A model generated the notes under the pieces. That model made no database searches, was not told where the DNA came from, and was given only the letters and a program-made list of their open reading frames with translations. Both the position numbers and the translations under genes were made by a program. DNA of 23,217 bases, from the IMG/VR virus record IMGVR_UViG_3300020578_002130, positions 1-23,217 of that record. One strand, given 5' to 3'. Of the stretch, positions 7,886 to 15,345 are shown in pieces. Source of the DNA: a virus. Every line of letters begins with the position of its first letter. Position 1 is the first letter of the stretch.

Positions 7886-9594
7886 TTCTATTTCGTAATG
7901 TTCGTTGGAAGAATTTGCTTTCAACAGGTAACTTCTTTACTGAAATCAAACTGGACGGCAATACCAACACACTCATTGTTGGTGAAAACGGTTCTGGTAA
8001 AAGCACAATGCTCGATGCGTTGTGTTTTGGTTTGTTCGGTAAGCCATTTCGCAACATCAACAAACCACAACTACTGAACTCAATCAATCAAAAAGATTGT
8101 ATTGTGGAAGTAGAGTTTGATACCAATAACAAGTCATACAAAATTGTTCGTGGTATCAAACCAAATAAGTTTGAAATTTATCAAAACGGCGACCTCATCA
8201 ATCAAGATGCAGCCACAAGAGACTATCAAGAATTCTTAGAGAAGTTTATTCTCAAACTCAATTACAAATCTTTTACACAGATTGTAACGCTTGGTTCTGC
8301 ATCATTCACGCCGTTCATGCAATTGTCTGCTGCCGACAGACGGGCTATCATCGAAGACTTGTTAGACATTCAAATCTTTTCGACAATGAATACACTTGTC
8401 AAAGAAAGATTGTCTATTAATAAAGAGAGTTTGTTTGATATGAAACATCAGATTGAACTCACCCAACAGAAATACGATATGCAGAAAAAACATATCGATG
8501 ATTTGAAACAGAACAATGAAGATAAGGTGAAAGAATATGATGCAGAAATTTCATGTCATAGCAATACCATATCCCTCTTACTCAACAATGTTGCGACCCT
8601 TACCACAGAGACAGAACAACTCCAATTGGTTGTTGCGAGTAAAATTGATACAGAGGCTAAGGTCAAGAAAATTACAAAACTTGAATCGCAAATTGAAAGC
8701 AACTTATCCAAATTTCAAAAGGATATCAGTTTCTTTCAATCGCATGACGATTGTCCAACCTGTCGGCAGGCCATTGCCAGTTCTTTTAAAGAAGAAGAAC
8801 TTAGCAGTCTTTCTATCAAAGTTACTGAATGCCAACACGGCCTCTCAGAATTAGAAAAGAAACTTCTTGCTGAACAGAATAAATTGAATGAGATTAATGA
8901 TAAACAAAAACTTATCAATCAGAAACAAGTTGAAATTGCAACTGCCAATACAACCATCAACGAAACAAACAAATTGATTGCTCGCTTGCGTAAATTGATT
9001 GACGAACTTAAAAACTCAAAAGTAGTAACAGACTTAGAAGAACAACGCCTGAAAGAACTAAAGGATTCTCTGAGTATACTGCAATCAAACTTAAAACAGC
9101 TAATTGAAGAAAAATCATATTACGATGTTGCCTCTTTATTGTTGAAAGATACTGGTATTAAAACGAAGATTGTTAAACAGTATTTACCAATCATTAACAA
9201 ACTTGTCAACAAGTATTTAGCGTCCCTAGATTTCTTTGTCAATTTCAATCTTGACGAATCGTTCAAAGAAACAATTAAATCTCGGCATCGTGATGATTTT
9301 AGTTACAACAATTTCTCCGAAGGCGAGAAGCAACGGATAGATATGGCATTGATGTTGACATGGCGTGCAGTTGCCAAGTTAAAGAACTCATCGAATACCA
9401 ATCTATTGATACTTGATGAAACATTTGATTCTTCATTAGATGCCAATGGCACGGAAGAACTTATGAAAATCCTACATATGCTAGAAGGTATAAATTTGTT
9501 CGTTATTTCGCACAAAGGCGACATACTGCAAGACAAGTTTGCCAATGTGATTCGATTTACAAAAGAGAAAAACTTTTCGAGGATAGTAAAATGA
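7882..9594 (+). CDS. 46: Recombination endonuclease subunit gp46 (Rad50/SbcC-like ATPase)
   Basis: 570 aa (T4 gp46 560). The N-terminal ATP-binding half has Walker A GENGSGKST at 34-42; long coiled coils span about 170-430 and are interrupted by the zinc hook CPTC at 291-294; the C-terminal half has the ABC signature FSEGEKQR at 478-485 and Walker B LLILDETFDSSLD at 508-520. This is a full SMC-like gp46 with every key residue present. It dimerises through the hook and drives the gp47 nuclease. It overlaps peptide deformylase by ATGA. In T4, gene 45 follows close behind; here about 8.7 kb of other genes separate gp46 from gp45. Confidence 0.97.
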   Translation: MILFRNVRWKNLLSTGNFFTEIKLDGNTNTLIVGENGSGKSTMLDALCFGLFGKPFRNINKPQLLNSINQKDCIVEVEFDTNNKSYKIVRGIKPNKFEIYQNGDLINQDAATRDYQEFLEKFILKLNYKSFTQIVTLGSASFTPFMQLSAADRRAIIEDLLDIQIFSTMNTLVKERLSINKESLFDMKHQIELTQQKYDMQKKHIDDLKQNNEDKVKEYDAEISCHSNTISLLLNNVATLTTETEQLQLVVASKIDTEAKVKKITKLESQIESNLSKFQKDISFFQSHDDCPTCRQAIASSFKEEELSSLSIKVTECQHGLSELEKKLLAEQNKLNEINDKQKLINQKQVEIATANTTINETNKLIARLRKLIDELKNSKVVTDLEEQRLKELKDSLSILQSNLKQLIEEKSYYDVASLLLKDTGIKTKIVKQYLPIINKLVNKYLASLDFFVNFNLDESFKETIKSRHRDDFSYNNFSEGEKQRIDMALMLTWRAVAKLKNSSNTNLLILDETFDSSLDANGTEELMKILHMLEGINLFVISHKGDILQDKFANVIRFTKEKNFSRIVK

Positions 9595-10172
9595 GTGATG
9601 TATTAACAATTGATACTGGTGCTGGAATTGCGATTGAAGAAACAATCAATCCGTTGCCAGTCTATGACGAAAATCATCCAATGCTCAAACAAAAAATACC
9701 CGAGCATGGATATTCATTGCCAAGTCCTTTGATGACAACATTGGCCAAACGATTGAAGATGACGATGAAGTTATATGGTGGTATTGGCCTATCTGCAAAT
9801 CAATGTGGTGTGTTTGAACGAATTTTTGTCATTGGTACAGACCAGTTTCAAATTGCATGTATCAATCCTAGAATCATTAATTCATCAGCAAAAATCAATA
9901 AGAGTGATGAAGGCTGTCTTTCTTTTCCTGGTTTGTATTTGAAGATTGAAAGACCAGAATGGATTGAAGTTGAATTTACAAATGAAGAAGGAGTGATTCA
10001 ACAGATGCGGTTAGAAGGACTTACCGCAAGATGTTTTCAGCATGAGCTAGACCATTTGAATGGCATTCGTTTCGTTGACAATATAAAACCAGTCGCATTG
10101 CAGATGGCAAGAAAAAAACAAAAAAAACTTATGCAAAGGATAATTAGAGCAAATGAAAAGACCGGTCGCTAA
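9591..10172 (+). CDS. def: Peptide deformylase
   Basis: 193 aa. The three deformylase motifs are intact: GIGLSANQ at 64-71 (GxGLAAxQ), EGCLS at 107-111 with metal-binding Cys109, and QHELDH at 150-155 with metal ligands His151 and His155 and catalytic Glu152. It removes the formyl group from nascent N-terminal methionine. Compared with minimal phage deformylases (about 130 aa) it has roughly 35 extra N-terminal residues and a basic C-terminal extension (ARKKQKKL...), which could contact the ribosome or nucleic acid. Phage deformylases are common in marine T4-like phages, where faster processing of early proteins is the usual explanation. It overlaps gp46 by ATGA and the next gene by 20 bases. 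Confidence 0.95.
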   Translation: MSDVLTIDTGAGIAIEETINPLPVYDENHPMLKQKIPEHGYSLPSPLMTTLAKRLKMTMKLYGGIGLSANQCGVFERIFVIGTDQFQIACINPRIINSSAKINKSDEGCLSFPGLYLKIERPEWIEVEFTNEEGVIQQMRLEGLTARCFQHELDHLNGIRFVDNIKPVALQMARKKQKKLMQRIIRANEKTGR

Positions 10173-10755
10173 ACATCTAAACATTCCTAAATACAAGGGT
10201 GATTTGTCAAAGATAATTTCTTACATTGAAAATATTCCATTGTCTTTGGTCAAAACAAAGTATAATGATGGTAATTGGGAAGCAATTTCACTTCGTGGAT
10301 ACAGTACCGACCCAGGTCATATTTTGAAACCTGGTGTATTGAAAACAGAAGAAACAGACAACACACTACAAGACACAACACTTAGGGCATTGCCAGAGAT
10401 GGCTGCAATCAATGAAATACTTAAACAGATACCTGCTGAGTTCGAAAGAGTGAGAATCATGCGATTGAAGGCAGGAACAAAGATTGAGAAACATACTGAC
10501 AAGGTAGACAAGTCAATTGGTTTTGATGATGGGCAAATTGTTCGCATTCATGTGCCAATTAAAACAGACCCAAAAGTTATCTTCTCTCTCTATGAAGGCA
10601 AAGACAAGAAAGACTTTTTCTTTGAGACTGGCAACTATTACTATGCCGATGTAACAAAGGCACATGAAGTTCACAATACATGGGATCAGGATAGATTGCA
10701 TTTAGTTGCCGACTGTTACTCTAACGAAACAATTAGGAATTTAATTTTAGAATGA
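10153..10755 (+). CDS. Aspartyl/asparaginyl beta-hydroxylase-like 2OG-Fe(II) oxygenase
   Basis: 200 aa. The jelly-roll metal site is readable: H114-T-D116 as the HxD pair, H171 as the distal histidine, and Arg181 ten residues later as the 2-oxoglutarate carboxylate anchor; the H-to-R spacing of ten matches AspH-family enzymes. RIHVPIKTDP near 131-140 is the strand pattern of this family. Members hydroxylate protein side chains or small molecules using O2, Fe(II) and 2-oxoglutarate. The target is unknown; candidates are a ribosomal or virion protein or a modified base. The gene starts within the deformylase coding sequence, with AAAGGA as a distant ribosome-binding site, and its TGA overlaps the next ATG. 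Confidence 0.82.
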   Translation: MKRPVAKHLNIPKYKGDLSKIISYIENIPLSLVKTKYNDGNWEAISLRGYSTDPGHILKPGVLKTEETDNTLQDTTLRALPEMAAINEILKQIPAEFERVRIMRLKAGTKIEKHTDKVDKSIGFDDGQIVRIHVPIKTDPKVIFSLYEGKDKKDFFFETGNYYYADVTKAHEVHNTWDQDRLHLVADCYSNETIRNLILE

Positions 10756-11180
10756 ATATTGCCACACTTGACGATTTCGATGTGATAAAATCTGTATTTG
10801 CACCACATCAAAAAACATATTTTCCTCACATTCGTTCCGACTACATTCAACGAAAGATAGAATCAGGCAATGTGATTTATGAAGATGGTGTTGTAATCAT
10901 CTTTGGTGTCTACAAAAGAAAACAAAAAATTGGTACTCAACAAGCAGAAAGAGGTGATGCACACATTGGTCAAATCGTGGTTCAACAACAAGGCAATGGC
11001 AACGCAAAGAAAGTATTGAATAAGTTTTTTACAGAAATGAATACAAAAGTTTGGTTAACAGTTCGAGCAGAAAATACAAGAGCCCGTGCCTTCTATGAAA
11101 AGAATGGTATGAAGAATGTTGGTGATATCAATTGGTCGGATGGTAAAATTCCTGGCGTGATATATCTCTATACAAATTAA
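10752..11180 (+). CDS. GNAT-family N-acetyltransferase
   Basis: 142 aa. The acetyl-CoA pyrophosphate-binding motif A is visible as IGQIVVQQQGNGNAKKVL (about residues 73-90, with QQGNGNA matching Q/RxxGxG/A), followed by the motif B segment LTVRAENTRARAFYEKNGM at about 97-115 that is typical of GNAT enzymes. The N-terminal 70 residues are less conserved, with a YIQRKIESGNV segment like those of substrate-binding arms. Acceptor unknown: a protein N-terminus, a small molecule or a base are all possible. It is joined by ATGA to the oxygenase before it and lies one base before the methyltransferase, so it is probably co-expressed with both. Confidence 0.85.
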   Translation: MNIATLDDFDVIKSVFAPHQKTYFPHIRSDYIQRKIESGNVIYEDGVVIIFGVYKRKQKIGTQQAERGDAHIGQIVVQQQGNGNAKKVLNKFFTEMNTKVWLTVRAENTRARAFYEKNGMKNVGDINWSDGKIPGVIYLYTN

Positions 11181-11181
11181 T

Positions 11182-12759
11182 ATGTCAAAATATTTTTACG
11201 AAAAGAATACTGAGTTTTTAGAATCGACTGTCAATAAAACATTCGAAGAAATTCTATGGATGTCCAAAGATGATTTTCGTCAATGGGTAATTGATATGCG
11301 TAAAGAAGTGGTTTGCCTTTGGGATGAAAAAGGACAACCACCAAGAGTTGGGTATAACGAACAAGAAATCATTGACCAATTCAATGAGATGACTTCTTTT
11401 CCTATTCACAAGTTTTTGGTGAAAGATGAATTAACTGGTGATGAAGATGTGATTCGTAACACAAGTGTGGTTGGCAATGCAGTCAATCAATGGTTTCCTA
11501 CCATGATGAAAACTCGCATCAACTATACCAAAGATGTTGAGAAAGGTAAATCAATCTATGATTACTTTGCCAAAGATGAATTGTTAGAGACATTTGTTAC
11601 CTATGCATCACGACATTTCAAACGAGATTCATTCTACCATCATTCTACGCCTGTTAAGATTGATGAAGTAATTGAACTTGGTAGTTTACAATTCAAAACT
11701 TCAACCGTAGAAAAATTTGTTGAGTGGTTTGAAAAGTTTGCTCGTTCTTATGACACACATGATTATTGGTTCGAACCTAACTCTGGTGAGAACGAATATA
11801 CTGGCTACAACGAAGACCTAAAGAATCAAAAGTATATGCTCATCACAAAAGATGAGTTATTGAAACTAAATGTGCCGAATGGTTGCAAAACAAACATTGA
11901 ACACAAAGATGCACAAATATTTCGTGTTCGTCTTTACAAGAAAGGACAAAAAGTATTTCCTGTTGGACTTAAAGCCTTCCGTGTATCATTTTGTCAGTAT
12001 GCAGTAAACTTTCCACCATTGACTGCCAAGTATCTGTATGAGAGATACACCGAACATTTTAAGACACAAGAACAAATCAACATCTATGATCCATCTTCTG
12101 GCTGGGGTGGTAGATTACTCGGTGCAATGTCGATTGATGATGAACGAAACATTCATTACATTGGCACCGATCCAAACACAGACCACATTACAACAGAAGG
12201 CAGAACAAAATACCATGAATTCGCAGATTTTTTTAATACCAAAACCTATCGTGCTACAGGTTTGTTTCCAAAGACCCATACTTATGAAATCTACCAACTT
12301 GGTTCAGAAGAAATTCATAACAATAAAAGTTTTCAAAAATACAAAGGCAAGTTAGATTTAATCTTTACATCACCTCCATATTTTGCGAAAGAGGCATATA
12401 GTGAAGATGAAGAGCAGTCTTATAAAAAGTTTTCACAATACGATTCTTGGCGAGAAGGTTTTCTTCGTAAGACATTGGAAACATGTGTTGAGTATTTGAA
12501 AGAAGACCGATACCTTCTTTGGAATATTGCTGATGCAGCTTTTGGTGGTGATATGTTGCCATTAGAGCAAGATTCAATTGACATTCTTACAGGTCTTGGT
12601 ATGGAATATAAAGGCAAGTTGAAAATGTCACTCGCACAAATGCCTGGTGGTAATCGTGTTGATTCTGAAACTGGTCTGCCCAAGGCAAAGAATTTTTGTA
12701 AAGTCAATGGCATGTGGCTAAAATACGAACCCGTTTTCGTATTCTATAAACCAAAGTGA
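11182..12759 (+). CDS. DNA methyltransferase-like protein (DPxxGxG / TSPPY type)
   Basis: 525 aa. The C-terminal 240 residues hold the AdoMet motif DPSSGWGG at 303-310 and the catalytic motif TSPPY at 396-400, then a PGGN segment. The TSPPY form is usual in amino-methyltransferases acting on N4-cytosine or N6-adenine, and motif I before motif IV is the alpha/gamma order. The N-terminal 280 residues carry no motif I recognise and could be a target-recognition or regulatory domain. No restriction enzyme gene is adjacent, so it is best read as an orphan methylase protecting phage DNA from host nucleases or marking it. RNA as a substrate cannot be excluded. A terminator follows at 12796. Confidence 0.8.
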   Translation: MSKYFYEKNTEFLESTVNKTFEEILWMSKDDFRQWVIDMRKEVVCLWDEKGQPPRVGYNEQEIIDQFNEMTSFPIHKFLVKDELTGDEDVIRNTSVVGNAVNQWFPTMMKTRINYTKDVEKGKSIYDYFAKDELLETFVTYASRHFKRDSFYHHSTPVKIDEVIELGSLQFKTSTVEKFVEWFEKFARSYDTHDYWFEPNSGENEYTGYNEDLKNQKYMLITKDELLKLNVPNGCKTNIEHKDAQIFRVRLYKKGQKVFPVGLKAFRVSFCQYAVNFPPLTAKYLYERYTEHFKTQEQINIYDPSSGWGGRLLGAMSIDDERNIHYIGTDPNTDHITTEGRTKYHEFADFFNTKTYRATGLFPKTHTYEIYQLGSEEIHNNKSFQKYKGKLDLIFTSPPYFAKEAYSEDEEQSYKKFSQYDSWREGFLRKTLETCVEYLKEDRYLLWNIADAAFGGDMLPLEQDSIDILTGLGMEYKGKLKMSLAQMPGGNRVDSETGLPKAKNFCKVNGMWLKYEPVFVFYKPK

Positions 12760-12795
12760 GTATTCACTAACTTACTGGTAATATTACCGCACAAT

Positions 12796-12833
12796 AAAAC
12801 CCCATACAGTATAATGAATATATAGGGTTTTTT
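12796..12833 (+). terminator. Rho-independent-type terminator after the gp47-methyltransferase operon
   Basis: AAAACCC at 12796-12802 pairs with GGGTTTT at 12825-12831; after one mismatch ATA (12804-12806) can pair with TAT (12821-12823). A run of six T (12828-12833) lies at and after the 3' arm. The loop is large, so efficiency is uncertain. Confidence 0.6.
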
Positions 12834-12856
12834 CTGTATCTTTTTTACAACAAATG

Positions 12857-12888
12857 TGCTTGACAATTGCCTTTTTTTCTGTTATAAT
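12857..12888 (+). promoter_or_regulatory. Consensus sigma70 promoter for the zincin/VWA gene
   Basis: TTGACA at 12860-12865, a 17-base spacer and TATAAT at 12883-12888, preceded by TGC and followed by GAT. Both boxes match the consensus perfectly. The expected start near 12895 leaves a 5' leader of about 24 bases carrying a GGAG site. Confidence 0.85.
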
Positions 12889-12918
12889 GATTAAATAATA
12901 GTGAATGGAGTATTATAC

Positions 12919-15255
12919 ATGTCTTTTACTGCCGAACAAAAATCGCAATTAGCTAAACTGCTTGCGACTGAAAATCTTACGGTTCAACACCAAAAGATTC
13001 GCACCGCAAAGTTTGATCCAACTAATCGTGTTCTCTATCTTCCTATCTGGCAAAACATGTCAGGTGCCATCTATGACCTTCTTGTTGGTCACGAAACTGG
13101 TCATGCACTCTATACTCCGCCAGAAGGTTGGCATGATGCAATCGTAAAAAATGCCAAAGGCAAATACTACAAAAACTTTCTGAATGTGGTCGAAGATGCC
13201 CGTATCGAAAAGAAAGTTCAACGCAAATATCCTGGTCTCAAAAAACAATTTGTTACTGCATATACTGATTTAATCAATCGTGATTTCTTTGGCACTAAGA
13301 GCCGTGATGTAAATGAATTGTCTTTTATTGACCGACTCAATGTATTCAGTAAATCACAATGGATGAATACCAGTATTCGATTCTCTGCTAAAGAGAAAGA
13401 CCTTGTTGACCAAGTTCGTGCCGTAGAAACATGGGATGATGTTGTCCGTGTTACTGGTGCCGTGTTCGATTATTCCAAAGAAGAACAAAAAGAAATGCAA
13501 TTGGAACAATTCGAAGAAATGATAATGAATGGTTACGGTGAAGATGAAGAACAAACCGATGACTATGATAGTTACGATGACTATGATAGTGATACCGATT
13601 TATCTGAAGAACCCGATGAGTCTGGTGATGCTTCTGGTGATGCTGGCGAAGGCGAACAAGGTGACAATGGTGTTCAAAGTAACTCTGATTTTGATGAGAG
13701 TACCGAAGAACAATTGCATGATGATTCGGTGCAATCACAATTCAATCGATACAAACAATCGAAAGAATCATGGGAAGACCAATTTACTCCTAAGTGTGAG
13801 ACTGACCAACAGTTTCGCCGCAATGAAGATGCATTGCTTGATGAGGCTTGCAAAGATGTTGTTTATGTTACGATTCCAAAACCAATTTTGAGTAACATCA
13901 TCACACCTGCAAAACGAGTCCACGAATTGCATGACAGTTATGTGCGTGAGTATGTTAGAGAATCTTGGTTGAATCCTAATCTTGCTTCTGAATTATTGCA
14001 ACAATTCAAAAATCGAAACGACCGATACATTGGTCTTCTTGCCAAAGAATTTGAAATGCGTAAGGCTGCTCGTTCATACAGTAAGGCAAAAGTTTCTGAT
14101 ACTGGCGACATTGACATTAACAAACTGGCATCATACAAATTTGATGACAATATCTTCCGTAAAATTATGAGTGTGCCAAAAGGCAAGTCGCACGGTCTGA
14201 TTCTGTTACTCGACAAGTCTGGTTCAATGTCTAAAAATATGCCTGGTTCGATTGAACAGATTCTTGTGCTGACAATGTTCTGCCGCAAAGTGAACATTCC
14301 GTTTATTGTTTACGGTTTTGGTGGTTCGGCACCTGTTAAGTATATTGATGTTGATTTTGATAGAAAAACTCAAAAGCTTGAACAATGTTTCACAGAAAAC
14401 GAAAACGAACTTCAATTTGCAAGTGTTTATTTGCGTGAGTATCTAAACTCTAAAATGTCAAATGCAGAGTTTACGAAGGCAACAAAACATATGCTTCTCA
14501 TTAAAGAATCATTTGAGAGTGATGCTTCTGGTCGTTATAGTCGAAGTCGTTGTTATCGATTTGCAACCGAAGATTTGTCAAACACTCCTTTGACCGAGGC
14601 TCTGGTTGCAACTGCTGAAATTATGAAAGATTTCAAACAGAAAAACAATCTTGACATTACCAATCTTGTGATTGTGCATGATGGTGATGCCGACTTCCAT
14701 AATTGTTTTGTAAAAACAAGAGTTGGTTACGATGGCAAACAATTTAAGAGTGGTGCTTACTTTATGCATCGTGATGTAAATTACTTTTTGACTGATGCAA
14801 AGAATAAGTTTACAGGCAAAATTACTTCAGACAATAATACTGTTTTCGTGAATGTGATAAATTGGTTCAACAAAGTAACTAATTCGAAAGTGTTTGGTTT
14901 CTTTATCTGTGATACAACTCGTGGTTCTGCCAAGTTTGCAATTGAAAATCATTACTATGTTGATGATAAACCTTTGGGTGATTTACGGGCTACAAATTGG
15001 TTTGCCTACAAAGAAACACTTACGAAGAAACAGAAAGAATTGCGAAGTGAAAAATTTCTAGAATCTAAGTCACCTGGTTATGGTTCGTTCTTCCTGATTG
15101 CAGGCGGCAATCAACTAGAAACCGATGAAGAAGAAATTGAAGTAAAAGGTAAACAGACTACCAAGTCATTGGTAAAAGCATTTACTGAATTCAACAAAAA
15201 GAAGGCAGTCAATCGTGTGCTTGTCTCTAAATTCATACAGGGCATTGCTGCCTAA
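12919..15255 (+). CDS. Zincin-motif, acidic-linker, VWA-domain protein (CobT-like)
   Basis: 778 aa from the ATG at 12919, chosen over the GTG at 12901 because GGAG at 12907-12910 serves it. Residues 58-62 read HETGH, a zinc metallopeptidase HExxH motif, followed by NVVEDARIE (89-97), which supplies a possible third ligand. Residues about 207-275 are a very acidic Asp/Glu/Ser/Gly linker. Residues from about 425 form a von Willebrand A domain with MIDAS motif D432-K-S434-G-S436. This zincin-linker-VWA layout is the CobT-like partner of MoxR/CobS AAA ATPases, one of which is encoded next. Cobalt insertion is not a safe conclusion; AAA-VWA pairs more often act as remodelling or chelatase machines. 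It has its own consensus promoter; no clear terminator was seen after it. Confidence 0.85.
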   Translation: MSFTAEQKSQLAKLLATENLTVQHQKIRTAKFDPTNRVLYLPIWQNMSGAIYDLLVGHETGHALYTPPEGWHDAIVKNAKGKYYKNFLNVVEDARIEKKVQRKYPGLKKQFVTAYTDLINRDFFGTKSRDVNELSFIDRLNVFSKSQWMNTSIRFSAKEKDLVDQVRAVETWDDVVRVTGAVFDYSKEEQKEMQLEQFEEMIMNGYGEDEEQTDDYDSYDDYDSDTDLSEEPDESGDASGDAGEGEQGDNGVQSNSDFDESTEEQLHDDSVQSQFNRYKQSKESWEDQFTPKCETDQQFRRNEDALLDEACKDVVYVTIPKPILSNIITPAKRVHELHDSYVREYVRESWLNPNLASELLQQFKNRNDRYIGLLAKEFEMRKAARSYSKAKVSDTGDIDINKLASYKFDDNIFRKIMSVPKGKSHGLILLLDKSGSMSKNMPGSIEQILVLTMFCRKVNIPFIVYGFGGSAPVKYIDVDFDRKTQKLEQCFTENENELQFASVYLREYLNSKMSNAEFTKATKHMLLIKESFESDASGRYSRSRCYRFATEDLSNTPLTEALVATAEIMKDFKQKNNLDITNLVIVHDGDADFHNCFVKTRVGYDGKQFKSGAYFMHRDVNYFLTDAKNKFTGKITSDNNTVFVNVINWFNKVTNSKVFGFFICDTTRGSAKFAIENHYYVDDKPLGDLRATNWFAYKETLTKKQKELRSEKFLESKSPGYGSFFLIAGGNQLETDEEEIEVKGKQTTKSLVKAFTEFNKKKAVNRVLVSKFIQGIAA

Positions 15256-15279
15256 GTGTTGTATTTGTGCAACATGGGA

Positions 15280-15311
15280 TGCTTGACAAACATCCTCTTT
15301 TCTGATATAAT
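15280..15311 (+). promoter_or_regulatory. Consensus sigma70 promoter for the AAA ATPase gene
   Basis: TTGACA at 15283-15288, a 17-base spacer and TATAAT at 15306-15311; TGC precedes the -35 box and GAT follows the -10 box, as at 12857. The leader runs to an AGGAG site about 12 bases before the ATG at 15346. Confidence 0.85.
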
Positions 15312-15345
15312 GATCGTATAACAATCGTGATAGGAGTTTTATATT

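Noticed and set aside
12777-12788. TAATATTAC string like the rolling-circle origin of small ssDNA viruses
   Set aside because: There is no stem-loop of the right form around it and no Rep gene; T4-like phages do not replicate this way. Kept only as a palindrome.
13451-13738. His-rich 95-aa minus-strand frame and a Met/Thr-rich plus-strand frame at 13529-13891
   Set aside because: Both are low-complexity readings of the acidic-linker codons of the VWA gene in other frames.
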